51,126 bases of DNA from Planctomycetota bacterium (GTDB lineage: Bacteria; Planctomycetota; UBA1135; JADKAF01), in NCBI GenBank assembly GCA_016793245.1, contig JAEUHW010000055.1:1-51126 (forward strand), given 5' to 3'. A model generated the notes under the pieces. It was given only the letters and a program-made list of their open reading frames with translations. It ran no database searches and was not told where the DNA came from. A program made the position numbers and the translations under genes. How positions within the stretch are numbered: position 1 is the first letter of the stretch; the number at the start of each line of letters is the position of its first letter. Positions 26,175 through 34,421 of this stretch are shown piece after piece.

Positions 26175-27673
26175 AGATGCATCGACTCAGTTCTCCTGCG
26201 CTCGCGAGCGCCGTGCTCGCCCTGCTCGGCGCGCCGCGCGCGCAGGCCTCGAGCCACATGGACGCGCCGCTGATCACCATCGACGACGCCGCGAACACGA
26301 CCGATGTCTACGCGTTCGTCTCGAGCATCGATGGTGCGAAGTACCTGACCACGGCCGTCTCGGTCTATCCCTTCGAGGATCCGGGCATCGGGCCGAACAA
26401 GTACAACTTCGACGACAACGTGAGCTACCGGCTCCACGTCTGCCTCGGCGACGATCTCGCCGCCGGGCGGCCGACGCTCACCTACGAGCTCCGCTTCCGC
26501 ACGACCTATCGCACGCAGGCGACGGTGCTGCAGAGCTACCTCGGCGTCATCCAGGACGTCGGCGACAGCGCGCAGAACCTGATCCAGAGCTACACGGTGA
26601 CGTGCACGGATGCGCGTGCGCGCGGCCGCGCGGCGACGTTCTCGCTCGTGCCGACGGAGCAGACGCTGCTGGTGCCGCCGAACAACCAGGGCATCGCGAC
26701 GCCGCGCTACAACACGGGCGACAGCGGAGCCAATCCCGCGAAGGATGGCGTTCCGCCCGGTGGCACGCTCGACGCCTACACGGCGCAGACGGTCTACACG
26801 CTGAACCGCGGCTACCGCGTCTTCGCCGGCCAACGCGAGGACGGCTTCTACGGCGACATCCAGGCCATCTTCGATCTGCTCGCGCTGCGCTCGCCGGCGA
26901 AGGATTCGCAGAAGGGCTTCAACGTGCACACGATCGCGCTCGCGATCCCGATGAGCGAGCTCGGCGGCGACCAGCAGCAGGTCGGCGTCTTCGTGACGAC
27001 GCATCGCCCGAGCAAGAGCCTGCTGCGCGATGGCGCCGCCAGCCGCGATGCGCGGGGTGACGAGCGCGGTCTCAGCACGAGCGGCAAGCTCGTCCAGGTC
27101 GGCCGCCAAGGGAACCCGCTCTTCTGCGAAGGCCTGATCGCGATCCAGGACAAGGACTTCTACAACCGCACGCTGCCCACGCAGGACGCGATCACCTTCC
27201 GCCGCTACGCCGAGGAGCCCGAGCTCGCCTCACTCCTGAACGCGCTCGTCGTTCCGGGCAGCGGACTCACCCCCGCGATCACCACGGGCCGCACCGACAT
27301 CGGCGGCATCTTCATCCCCGACGTGATCAAGGTGGATCTCTCGACGAGCGCCGCGCGCCTCGCGGGTGGCGGTCCGAGCCACCCCACGACGCCGGATGAG
27401 CCAGGCTTCTCGCGCCTCTCGATCTTCGGTGGCGACACGCTGCAGAGCGCGCTGAGTGGCGGCGCGGTTCCGGGCGGCTGGCCGAACGGTCGGCGCTTCG
27501 GCGACGACGTCGTCGACATCGCCGTGAGCGCGCTGCTCAGCGATCTCCGCATGCAGCCGCTCTTCATCCAGGTCGCGGGCGACGGCGCGAGTGCCAACGA
27601 CGCGGTCTACCACCAGGTGTTCCCATACGCGGGCACGCCTCACAACGGCCGCAATCACAGCCACGACGGCTAG
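26171..27673 (+). CDS. DUF4331 family exported protein
   Basis: 500 residues. A signal peptide (MKMHRLSSPALASAVLALLG, cleavage after AQA near residue 28) is followed by SSHMDAPLITIDDAANTTDV, the DUF4331 hallmark: SHxDAPxI then a D-N-T-D-x-Y motif. Later blocks are YPFEDPGIGPNKYNFDDNV, YELRFRTTYRT, GFNVHTIALAIPMSEL, DFYNRTLPTQD, and a C-terminal VDIAVSALLSD and VYHQVFPYAGTPHNGRNH. The function of DUF4331 proteins is unknown; they are often found next to ECF sigma/ChrR genes and TPR proteins, as here. The start overlaps the upstream stop by ATGA. Confidence 0.88.
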   Translation: MKMHRLSSPALASAVLALLGAPRAQASSHMDAPLITIDDAANTTDVYAFVSSIDGAKYLTTAVSVYPFEDPGIGPNKYNFDDNVSYRLHVCLGDDLAAGRPTLTYELRFRTTYRTQATVLQSYLGVIQDVGDSAQNLIQSYTVTCTDARARGRAATFSLVPTEQTLLVPPNNQGIATPRYNTGDSGANPAKDGVPPGGTLDAYTAQTVYTLNRGYRVFAGQREDGFYGDIQAIFDLLALRSPAKDSQKGFNVHTIALAIPMSELGGDQQQVGVFVTTHRPSKSLLRDGAASRDARGDERGLSTSGKLVQVGRQGNPLFCEGLIAIQDKDFYNRTLPTQDAITFRRYAEEPELASLLNALVVPGSGLTPAITTGRTDIGGIFIPDVIKVDLSTSAARLAGGGPSHPTTPDEPGFSRLSIFGGDTLQSALSGGAVPGGWPNGRRFGDDVVDIAVSALLSDLRMQPLFIQVAGDGASANDAVYHQVFPYAGTPHNGRNHSHDG

Positions 27674-27682
27674 CGCACCCGC

Positions 27683-28207
27683 GTGCGTTCTCACGATCCC
27701 GGCCTCAGCACCGCCGAGCTGCGCTCCTCGAGCGCTTCCGCGCTCGAGCTCACCTGGACGCTCGCGTGGAGCGATCTCGGCGGAACGCTCGGCCTCGACG
27801 AGGCACCGCTCGGCGTGCTGGACCCCCATGAGCTCGCCGCGTCGCGCGAGCTCCTCGCGCGCTTCGCGCGCGAGGCCGCGCGCCTCGGCGCGGACGAAGC
27901 TCCGACCACCGTGTCGGTGGAGTCCGGTCCCGAGCCCAATGACCTCGTGCTGCGCCTGACCTGGCACGAGCTCCGCCCCACGCAGCTCGAGCTCAGCGCC
28001 CTGCTCGAGCTGCCGCGCGGCCACCGCGTCGCGTTCCGCGATCTCCGCGCTCCCGACGCGGAGCTCCAGCTCCTGCACGCCAACGCCGCACGAGCCCATC
28101 TCTCCGTACCAACCGCACCAACCGAGCCCCCCGCGACCTGGCAACCCGCACTCCTCTTCTCCGCCGGCCTCCTCCTCCTCCTGGTCCTTTCCCACCTCCG
28201 TCGATAA
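27683..28207 (+). CDS. Small protein with a C-terminal membrane anchor, unknown family
   Basis: 174 residues, GTG start 9 bases after the DUF4331 stop. It has no N-terminal signal peptide. The body contains a beta-rich stretch (ELTWTLAWSDLGGTLGLDEA, then NDLVLRLTWHELRPTQLELS, ELPRGHRVAFRDL). The last 22 residues are one hydrophobic helix (ALLFSAGLLLLLVLSHLRR), giving a tail-anchored look with a basic end. It resembles a C-terminal sorting tail but lacks the Gly-Gly or Pro-Glu-Pro signature, so sorting is not claimed. Co-transcription with DUF4331 is likely. The TAA stop is inside palindrome family B. Confidence 0.7.
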   Translation: MRSHDPGLSTAELRSSSASALELTWTLAWSDLGGTLGLDEAPLGVLDPHELAASRELLARFAREAARLGADEAPTTVSVESGPEPNDLVLRLTWHELRPTQLELSALLELPRGHRVAFRDLRAPDAELQLLHANAARAHLSVPTAPTEPPATWQPALLFSAGLLLLLVLSHLRR

Positions 28208-28238
28208 AATAGGGGTCAGACCCCTATTTGATCGACGG
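28198..28238. repeat. Palindrome family B, copy 1
   Basis: Arms 28198-28217 and 28219-28238 around a central A; inner core GGGGTCAGACCCC, outer CCGTCGAT/ATCGACGG. One mismatch (A at 28206) falls in the TAA stop of the upstream gene (28205-28207). Confidence 0.85.
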
Positions 28239-28399
28239 TGGATGACCAAACTGCGTCGTGGTGCTCTCGGGCAGCTACGCGTCCCTTACGATCGATCGTC
28301 CGCTGCGCGTCCTCGCGAGCAGCGCGGATCGCACGTAGGGTAGGGCGCGGTTCCGCCCGCGTCCGCACGTTCGGCGCTTCGCCGCCGAGGAGAGCCTCC

Positions 28400-29887
28400 A
28401 TGAGAACGCAGCACGTCCCGAGCCGTCGGCAGTTCCTGAGTGGCGTCGGCACCGCGTGCGCCGGCACGGCGATCGGCGTCGGCTTCGCGCGTGGAGCGGG
28501 GCTCGGCGCCTGGCTCGGGCTCGCCGAGCCGGAGCGGCTCCGCTTCGGCGCGCTCGATCCACTCGTCGATCTCGTGCAAGCGACCGAGGCCGATGCGCTG
28601 CTGCCGCTGCTCGTGGCGAAGCTGCGGGCGGGGCTCACGCTGCAGGAGCTCGTCGCGGCGACGGCGCTGGCGAACGCGCGCGCGTTCGGAGGCACGCATT
28701 ACGACGGCTATCACTGCTTGATGGCGCTCCCCCCGAGCCTCGCGATGAGCATGCGGCTGCCGGCGCCGATGGCGGCGTTGCCGGTGCTGAAGGTGGTCCA
28801 TCGCACGGCGCGGACCTTCGGCAGCGCCGACAAGCACGACGCGGATGCGCTGACGCCGGCCGAGAGCGCGGACGCGGGAGAGCGAACGCTCGCGCAGCAC
28901 GCCGCGGCTTCTGCCGTGCGCGCGCATCGCGAGCTGCAAGAGCTCGTGCGCGCGCACGCCGACGTGCATCGCGTCGTGCTCGCGTGGCGCGCGTACGACT
29001 TGCTGCGCCTCACGGGGGAAGCGCATGCCTCGACGCTGCTGCGTCTGCCGCTCCGCTTCTGCCTCGACGCCGATGCGAAGCAAGCGCAGCAGGGAAGGCC
29101 ACCGCACGCGATCCGCGCGGCGGTTCCCGCGGCGATGGAGCGGCACGGGCTCACCGAGCGCGCGCGCGGCACGCGTGCGGCGGAGGACGCGTGGATCGAA
29201 CGCACGGCGGAAGGGATCTACGCCGCGGACGCGAGCGCTGGTGCCGAGCTCGCGGCCGGTGCGCTCGCCGAAGGCTTCGATCCCGAGGACGTCGGCCGCG
29301 CGATCTCGCTCGCCGCGACCTTCCTCCTGCTGCGCGATGCGGGGCGCACGCGCGCCGAGGACGGGAAGCCGCTCGGCAGCGTGCACGGCGCGTCCGTGGG
29401 TGTGCACGCGTCGGATGCCGCGAACGCGTGGCGGAACCTCGCGCGCGCCGCGGACGATCGCCTCGCGTTCGAAACCTTGCTCGCCGGCGCCGCGCACACG
29501 GCGGGTCAATCCGCCGGTCGCTTGCCCGCGGCGTTCGATCACGAAGCTCCCGCGACGCAGCTCGCGTCACCCGACGAGCTCCTCCAGCACTTGGATCGCT
29601 GCGTGCAGGAGAAGGATCAAGTCGGCGCGGCCGCCACGGCGCGCCGCTACGACGCCCTCGGCCACGAGCCCGACCGCCTCTTCGCCGCGCTGCTGCCGCG
29701 CTTCGTCGCGCACGACGGCGCGCTGCACGCCGAGAAGATCTTCGGCACCGCGCTGGAGGAGCACGCCTCCGCGCGCCGCGCGCATCGCGGCCACCACCTC
29801 GCCGCGCTCGCGCGCGTCGCCGCGAGCTCCGAAGGCTTCCCCGCGCCCGGCGTCGCCGCCGCCCGCGAGCTGCTGTCGATCAGATAG
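28400..29887 (+). CDS. Tat-exported protein of unknown family
   Basis: 495 residues from ATG 28400, preceded by a GAGGAGAG ribosome site. The N-terminus has a twin-arginine signal: SRRQFLSGVG (residues 8-17), then a hydrophobic Ala/Gly stretch, so export in folded form is predicted. The mature protein is mostly helical and His-rich: GGTHYDGYHCLMALPPS (about 96-112), KVVHRTARTFG, HAAASAVRAHREL, HADVHRVVLAWRAYD, GSVHGASVGVHASDAANAW, and a C-terminal LPRFVAHDGALHAEKIF. The conserved-looking His and Cys suggest a metal or cofactor site, but I do not recognise the family. The frame is open to 28238; the extra residues precede the Tat signal and are rejected. The TAG stop is inside palindrome family B copy 2. 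Confidence 0.75.
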   Translation: MRTQHVPSRRQFLSGVGTACAGTAIGVGFARGAGLGAWLGLAEPERLRFGALDPLVDLVQATEADALLPLLVAKLRAGLTLQELVAATALANARAFGGTHYDGYHCLMALPPSLAMSMRLPAPMAALPVLKVVHRTARTFGSADKHDADALTPAESADAGERTLAQHAAASAVRAHRELQELVRAHADVHRVVLAWRAYDLLRLTGEAHASTLLRLPLRFCLDADAKQAQQGRPPHAIRAAVPAAMERHGLTERARGTRAAEDAWIERTAEGIYAADASAGAELAAGALAEGFDPEDVGRAISLAATFLLLRDAGRTRAEDGKPLGSVHGASVGVHASDAANAWRNLARAADDRLAFETLLAGAAHTAGQSAGRLPAAFDHEAPATQLASPDELLQHLDRCVQEKDQVGAAATARRYDALGHEPDRLFAALLPRFVAHDGALHAEKIFGTALEEHASARRAHRGHHLAALARVAASSEGFPAPGVAAARELLSIR

Positions 29888-29913
29888 GGGCCAGGCCCCG
29901 ATCTGATCGACAG
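29873..29913. repeat. Palindrome family B, copy 2
   Basis: Arms 29873-29892 and 29894-29913 with central A; core GGGGCCAGGCCCC, outer CTGTCGATCAGAT. One mismatch at 29886, which is the A of the TAG stop (29885-29887) of the Tat protein gene. Confidence 0.85.
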
Positions 29914-29925
29914 AGCAGAGTTGCC

Positions 29926-30360
29926 GTGGAGAAGATCGATCTCGATGCTCTCATCGTTCCGGGTGCGATGGCCGCCGGACTGCGCCTGGGTGCATCCATT
30001 TCTGAGCATCTCGCGGCGCAGAGCACGGCGATCACGGCTCTCCTCGACGGAGCGCGCCTCCTCGAGTTCGGACCGGTGCAGGTCTGGGAGGGCGCCGGGG
30101 TCATCCAGCAGATCGGCGTCCATGACGGCTATCGCGGGTGCATCGACGGATCGCGGATCCAGGTAGGCTCGACGCTTCGCGAGGTCGTCGAGCGATGGGG
30201 CCCGATCCAAGTCGGAGATTCCGATGAGCTCACGCTGGAGAGCCTGCCAGGGCTGTGCTTCGAAGCACCGTGGGGGTGGGCTCTCGAGCCGCACTCGCGT
30301 CCCGAGGACAACCTCGACGCGAGGATCACGGGGATCTTCGTTCATGCGCCGCGTTCCTGA
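29926..30360 (+). CDS. Small protein of unknown function
   Basis: 144 residues with a GTG start (MEKIDLDALIVPGAMAAGLR); a TTG 5 bases earlier is another possibility but is out of frame. It has no signal peptide or membrane helix. Visible segments are GASISEHLA, LLDGARLLEFGPVQVWEGAG, GSTLREVVERWGPIQVGD, and LESLPGLCFEAPWGW, then an ARITGIFVH end. The layout of a beta-rich single domain with 'LPGLCFE' is seen in many small proteins of unknown role, and I cannot name a family. It lies between two family B palindromes; its TGA abuts copy 3. Coding bias supports it as a real gene. Confidence 0.6.
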   Translation: MEKIDLDALIVPGAMAAGLRLGASISEHLAAQSTAITALLDGARLLEFGPVQVWEGAGVIQQIGVHDGYRGCIDGSRIQVGSTLREVVERWGPIQVGDSDELTLESLPGLCFEAPWGWALEPHSRPEDNLDARITGIFVHAPRS

Positions 30361-30441
30361 TCGATCAAATAGGGGCCAGGCCCCAAACCGATCGACAGCG
30401 CCGTCGATCAGTTCGGGGCCTGGCCCCTATTTGATCGACGG
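30361..30441. repeat. Palindrome family B, copies 3 and 4 in inverted pair
   Basis: Copy 3 (30361-30395) and copy 4 (30401-30441) are separated by five bases. Each has a GGGGCC/GGCCCC core and TCGATC outer ends but unequal middles (AAATA on one arm, GAACT- or AAACC-like on the other). Copy 4 is nearly the reverse complement of copy 3, so the two intact arms face outward. The pair fills the gap between the small gene and the Hsp70 gene, and a G-rich stretch (30441-30451) just after it could act as the ribosome site of the Hsp70 gene. Confidence 0.8.
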
Positions 30442-30466
30442 AGGGGGGGGGCGGCAAGATCGGTGC

Positions 30467-32206
30467 ATGGGACGGATCGTCGGCATCGATCTGGGAACGA
30501 CGAACTCGCTCTGCGCCGTGTTCGAGGACGGCTCTCCGAGGCTCTTGCCGAACGCGCTCGGCGAAGTGCTGACGCCTTCGGTGGTCGGGGTCCTCGAGGA
30601 CGGGAGCGTCGTCGTTGGCAAGGTGGCGCAGGAGCTCGGCGTCCGCGCGCCGGAGCGCGTCGCCGCTAGCTTCAAGCGCTGGATGGGAACCGATCGCGAG
30701 CTCGTGCTCGCGGGACGGGGCTTCTCGCCGCAGGAGCTCTCGAGTCTCGTGCTGCGCGCGCTGAAGCGCGACGCGGAGACGGCGCTCGGCGAGGAGGTCA
30801 CCGAAGCGGTGATCACGGTGCCGGCGTACTTCAACGAGCACCAGCGCGCGGCGACGCGCATGGCCGGCGAGCTCGCCGGGTTCCGCGTGCGGCGCATCCT
30901 GAACGAGCCGACGGCCGCGGCTCTGGCCTACGGTCTCCTCGAGGGCGGCGGGAACCGGAGCCTCCTGGTCTTCGATCTCGGCGGAGGAACCTTCGATGTG
31001 ACCGTGATGGAGGTCTTCGAAGGAACCTTCGAGATCCGCGCGACGGCCGGCGAGAGCCAGCTCGGCGGAGAGGACTTCACCGCGTTGGTCGTGGCGTGGG
31101 TGCTCGAGCAGGCCGGCCTGCATTACGAGCGCATCGAAGTCGCGGAGCCGCTGCGTCTCGCGCGCCTCCGCCTCCTCGCGGAGAGCGCGAAGCGACGCTT
31201 GGGAGTCGAGCCCGAGATCGAGATCGCGTTGCCGCGAGCCGATGGCACTCTCGACGAGTCCTGCCCGCGCCATCGCCTCCTCGCGAGCGAGCTGCCGCGG
31301 CGCGCCGAGCGCCTGCTCGAGCGGCTGCGCCTGCCGCTAGCGCGCGCGCTGCGCGACGCGCGTCTCGCCGCGTCCGGCATCGACGAGGTCCTGCTCGCCG
31401 GTGGCGCGACGCGCATGCCCTGGGTGCAGGAGCTCGTGCGCGAGCACTTCGGACGCGAGCCGCGTTGCACGCTCGATCCCGACCTCGTGGTGGCTCGCGG
31501 GGCGGCGATCCAGGCCGCGCTGATCGCGAGCGATGCCGCGGTCGAGGACCTGGTGCTGACGGACGTCTGCCCCTTCACGCTCGGCGTCGAGGTGATGAAG
31601 CAGTTCGGCAGCGTGCAGCGCGCGGGCTACTACCTGCCGGTGATCCACCGCAACACGACGATCCCCGTCGCGAAGGAGCAGTTCGTCGCGACGGTGGAGC
31701 CGAACCAGCGCCAGGTGACGGTGCACGTCTATCAAGGCGAATCGCGCCGCGTCGAGGAGAACCTCCTGCTCGGGACCCTCGAGGTGCGCGGCATCCCGCC
31801 CGGTCCGTCGGGTCAGTCGATCGCGATCCGCTTCTCCTACGACATCAACGGTCTCCTCGAGGTGGAAGCGCGCATCGAGCGCACGGGGCAGAAGTTCTCC
31901 GCGCTGTTCACGCAGAACGTGAAGAACCTCTCGAAGGACGAGCTCGCGCGCGCCGCGGCGAAGCTCCAGCGCTTGAAGTTCTTCCCCCGCGAAGACGAGC
32001 GGAACCAGCATCTGCTGCGCTTCGCCGAGCGAGTCGTCGGCCAGGTCGGGACGTTCCAGCGGACCGCTCTCGACGAAGCGATCGATGCCTACGAGACGGC
32101 GCTGCACGATACGGATCGTGCGCACTTCGAGGCGGCGCGGAGCCACCTTCTGCAAGTGCTCTCGCACCTCGATCACCCCTTCCCCGGAGCCACGCGGGAC
32201 TCGTGA
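30467..32206 (+). CDS. hscC: HscC-like Hsp70 chaperone
   Basis: 579 residues from ATG 30467. The nucleotide-binding domain has GIDLGTTNSLCAV (6-18), VITVPAYFNEHQRAAT (about 118-133), NEPTAAALAYGL, DLGGGTFDVTV (about 171-181) and LLAGGATRMPWVQ (about 312-324). The substrate-binding beta domain has VCPFTLGVEV, NTTIPVAKEQ, and FSYDINGLLEVEA. The helical lid is short, which fits HscC rather than the longer DnaK. In E. coli HscC works with J proteins DjlB and DjlC encoded beside it. Here the next four genes are two small-protein/J-like pairs, so this is probably their Hsp70. The GTG of the next gene overlaps the stop (GTGA). Confidence 0.9.
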   Translation: MGRIVGIDLGTTNSLCAVFEDGSPRLLPNALGEVLTPSVVGVLEDGSVVVGKVAQELGVRAPERVAASFKRWMGTDRELVLAGRGFSPQELSSLVLRALKRDAETALGEEVTEAVITVPAYFNEHQRAATRMAGELAGFRVRRILNEPTAAALAYGLLEGGGNRSLLVFDLGGGTFDVTVMEVFEGTFEIRATAGESQLGGEDFTALVVAWVLEQAGLHYERIEVAEPLRLARLRLLAESAKRRLGVEPEIEIALPRADGTLDESCPRHRLLASELPRRAERLLERLRLPLARALRDARLAASGIDEVLLAGGATRMPWVQELVREHFGREPRCTLDPDLVVARGAAIQAALIASDAAVEDLVLTDVCPFTLGVEVMKQFGSVQRAGYYLPVIHRNTTIPVAKEQFVATVEPNQRQVTVHVYQGESRRVEENLLLGTLEVRGIPPGPSGQSIAIRFSYDINGLLEVEARIERTGQKFSALFTQNVKNLSKDELARAAAKLQRLKFFPREDERNQHLLRFAERVVGQVGTFQRTALDEAIDAYETALHDTDRAHFEAARSHLLQVLSHLDHPFPGATRDS

Positions 32207-32856
32207 GCGGGACGCGAACGGAGGACTATCTGCGGCGCGCGCGGGAGCTCGATCCGGAGGTCGATGCCGAGCGCCTGATCGAGCTGCGCGAACGCTTTCA
32301 CGCCGGGGTGGAGCTCGCCGCGGAAAGCTCGAGCTGCCCTTCGAATTGGCGGGAGCGCTACGAGCGAGCACGGTGGGCGCTCCTGCTCGTCCAGCGGAGC
32401 TTCTACGACCGCGACTCGGCGGCGGTCGCGCAGGATCTCGCGCAGATCGAAGCGCGCGAGTTCCCGAACCTCCGACGCTGGCACGAGCGGCTCATGCGCG
32501 CGGCGTCCGCCCGCGTGAACCCGGCGGAGCTCGCGCAGGATCCCGAGCTCCCGGAGGGCTTCGGCGCCGAGCTCGCCGCCTTGGCCATCGCGGCTCCGCC
32601 CGAGGCTCGCGAGCTGCGGTCGCAAGGCGCGCGTCGCGCTTCGGGCCCGCGAGCGTTGGCCTTGGTTCGGCATCTGCGCGAACACCATCCGCGCTTCGCC
32701 GAGCTCGAGCCCGAGCTCCTGCGGGCGCTCGAGCAGCGCGGCCGACTCGATGCGCTCGATCGGCGACCGTGGATCGTCCTGGCACTCTTGGTGTCCTTGC
32801 TCTTCGCCGTGGCGCTCGTCGTAGGCCTGGCCTGGTTGCGCGGTTGGTTCGCATGA
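32203..32856 (+). CDS. Module protein A1: small protein with C-terminal membrane helix
   Basis: 217 residues, GTG start overlapping the Hsp70 stop. The N-terminus reads YLRRARELDPEVDAERLIEL (about 9-28) then LRERFHAGVEL, a pattern (YLxRAxEL, LxxLRxRxxAG) repeated in module protein A2 at 34422. The middle is helical and charged (ERYERARWALLLVQRS, VAQDLAQIEAREFPNLRRWH). The last 25 residues form one membrane helix (RPWIVLALLVSLLFAVALVV) followed by a short WLRGWFA end. Most of the chain would be cytoplasmic. The next gene starts inside its stop (ATGA), so it is coupled to J-like protein B1. No family is recognised. Confidence 0.8.
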   Translation: MSGTRTEDYLRRARELDPEVDAERLIELRERFHAGVELAAESSSCPSNWRERYERARWALLLVQRSFYDRDSAAVAQDLAQIEAREFPNLRRWHERLMRAASARVNPAELAQDPELPEGFGAELAALAIAAPPEARELRSQGARRASGPRALALVRHLREHHPRFAELEPELLRALEQRGRLDALDRRPWIVLALLVSLLFAVALVVGLAWLRGWFA

Positions 32857-34382
32857 GCGAAGAGCCGCCTTGGGAGCGCCTGCCGGGAGATCCTCTCGGC
32901 TTCTTCGGCCTCGCGCCGGGAGCTGCTCTCGAAGAGCTCCGGCGCCGCTACACCGCGTTGCTACGGCGCTTCCGTCCCGAGCGCCATCCGCAGGAATTCC
33001 AACGGCTGCGCGCGGCCTATGAAGCGGCGGAGGCGCGCTTGCGCGCTAGCCCGCCCGCCCGCGCCGTATCGCCGAGCTCCGAGCTCTCTGCGGCAGAACC
33101 CGCACGCGCGATGTCCGCATCCGAGAGCGCGCCGCAGCTCGCCGCTCCGCTCGATCTCCTGCACGCCGCGCTGCGAGCCGATGCGCGGAGCGCGGATGCC
33201 CTCGAGATGGAGGCGCGCGATGAGCGCTTCGTGCGCGCGCTCTTGGCGGCGCTCGCGGCGCATCCGGAGTCGTTCGAGCTCTCCACGGTTCTCGGTGCGT
33301 TCCTCGCTCTGCCGCGCGTGCGACTTGCACCGCTGCGCTGGCTGCAAGTGCTCGAGGTCCTCGCGCACGAGGATCTCTACGTCGAGCACGCGCTCCCGCT
33401 GTGGCTGCTCTGGATGCGCAGCGTTCCGTTCGAGCAGTTCCGAGCGGACTACGAGCCGCAGCGGCGCCGCTGCGCACGCGGCGGTCTCGAGCTGCATGGC
33501 CTGCGCTTGCGCCTGCTGCGCGCGGCCGTGTTCGTGGCCGACTCCGCCTGGCTCGCGCGAGAGTACGAGGAGATCTGCGCGGTGCCGTTGCCGCGCGAGA
33601 GGGCTCTCTTCGACGTGGAGATGGAGTTGATCGAGGCGCTGCTCGAACATCGCGCCGAGCGCGAACACTTCCTCGTCGGGTCTCCGCTGCGCGCGAGGAT
33701 CGACGACACTCTCGCTGTCATCGCCGATGCCGATCTGGAGGAGGCCGATCCCGCGATGCTCGGGTTGCTCGAGGAGCTCGCCCTCGCGGGTCCGGAGGTG
33801 CTGCGCGCGTTCCCCGAGGAAGACGGCCCCGGTCTCCCCGCGCTGCGCGCGTTCGAGCTCTTCCTTCGATCGCAGTCCAGCGTTCTTCCGACGCGGTGGA
33901 AGTCCGATCCTCGCCTGGAGGAGACGCGCGCCATCGCGTTGCTCCGGCGACTCGAGAACGCGGCTCTCAGCGACAAGTGGGTCGCCTGCGGCGCCGTCTT
34001 TTCGCTCTCGGGGCTGATCTTCGGATCCTTGGGCCTCGTCCTGTTGGTGCTCCTTCCCTTGGTAGCTCTCCGCGATGGCACGGTCCTCGCTCCTCGCCTA
34101 CTGCTCACCGGCGTTCTCCTCCTCGCGGGATTGGTCGAAGCGCTGCGACGCGCGTTGCCCGAGGTCTGCGGGCGCATCGCGCGGCGCCGCTACGAGCAGC
34201 TCTGGAGACCGCTCTGCTACACGCTTCTGCGCGAGATGGACCTCTCGCTCGAGGCGGTGCTGCGACGCGCTGCAGCGCCGCAGAGTCGCGGGGGCGTGCT
34301 CCATCTCGCGAGCACCTGGCGCGAGCGCGCGACGTTGGATCGCGGGATGGCGTTCGCGGAGCTGGCGCGACGCTTGGGTTGA
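32853..34382 (+). CDS. Module protein B1: membrane protein with degenerate J-domain
   Basis: 509 residues. Residues about 6-65 look like a J-domain: DPLGFFGLAPGAALEELRRR (13-32) matches helices I and II, then YTALLRRFRPERHPQEFQRL and RAAYEAAEARL (helix III). The loop that should read HPD is RPE (FRPERHP), so the catalytic His that triggers Hsp70 ATPase is missing. A Ser/Pro-rich linker and a long helical middle domain follow. Two membrane helices lie at about 377-405 and 411-430, then a cytoplasmic tail with YEQLWRPLCYTLLRE. B2 has the same layout (membrane pair, then Y-x3-WRPL). Genes A1 and B1 overlap by ATGA. Membership in a divergent J family related to DjlB/DjlC is probable; co-chaperone activity is not certain. 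Confidence 0.8.
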   Translation: MSEEPPWERLPGDPLGFFGLAPGAALEELRRRYTALLRRFRPERHPQEFQRLRAAYEAAEARLRASPPARAVSPSSELSAAEPARAMSASESAPQLAAPLDLLHAALRADARSADALEMEARDERFVRALLAALAAHPESFELSTVLGAFLALPRVRLAPLRWLQVLEVLAHEDLYVEHALPLWLLWMRSVPFEQFRADYEPQRRRCARGGLELHGLRLRLLRAAVFVADSAWLAREYEEICAVPLPRERALFDVEMELIEALLEHRAEREHFLVGSPLRARIDDTLAVIADADLEEADPAMLGLLEELALAGPEVLRAFPEEDGPGLPALRAFELFLRSQSSVLPTRWKSDPRLEETRAIALLRRLENAALSDKWVACGAVFSLSGLIFGSLGLVLLVLLPLVALRDGTVLAPRLLLTGVLLLAGLVEALRRALPEVCGRIARRRYEQLWRPLCYTLLREMDLSLEAVLRRAAAPQSRGGVLHLASTWRERATLDRGMAFAELARRLG

Positions 34383-34421
34383 GCGAAGATCGAAGGGCAC
34401 CACCGAGCGCACGCCTCCACC

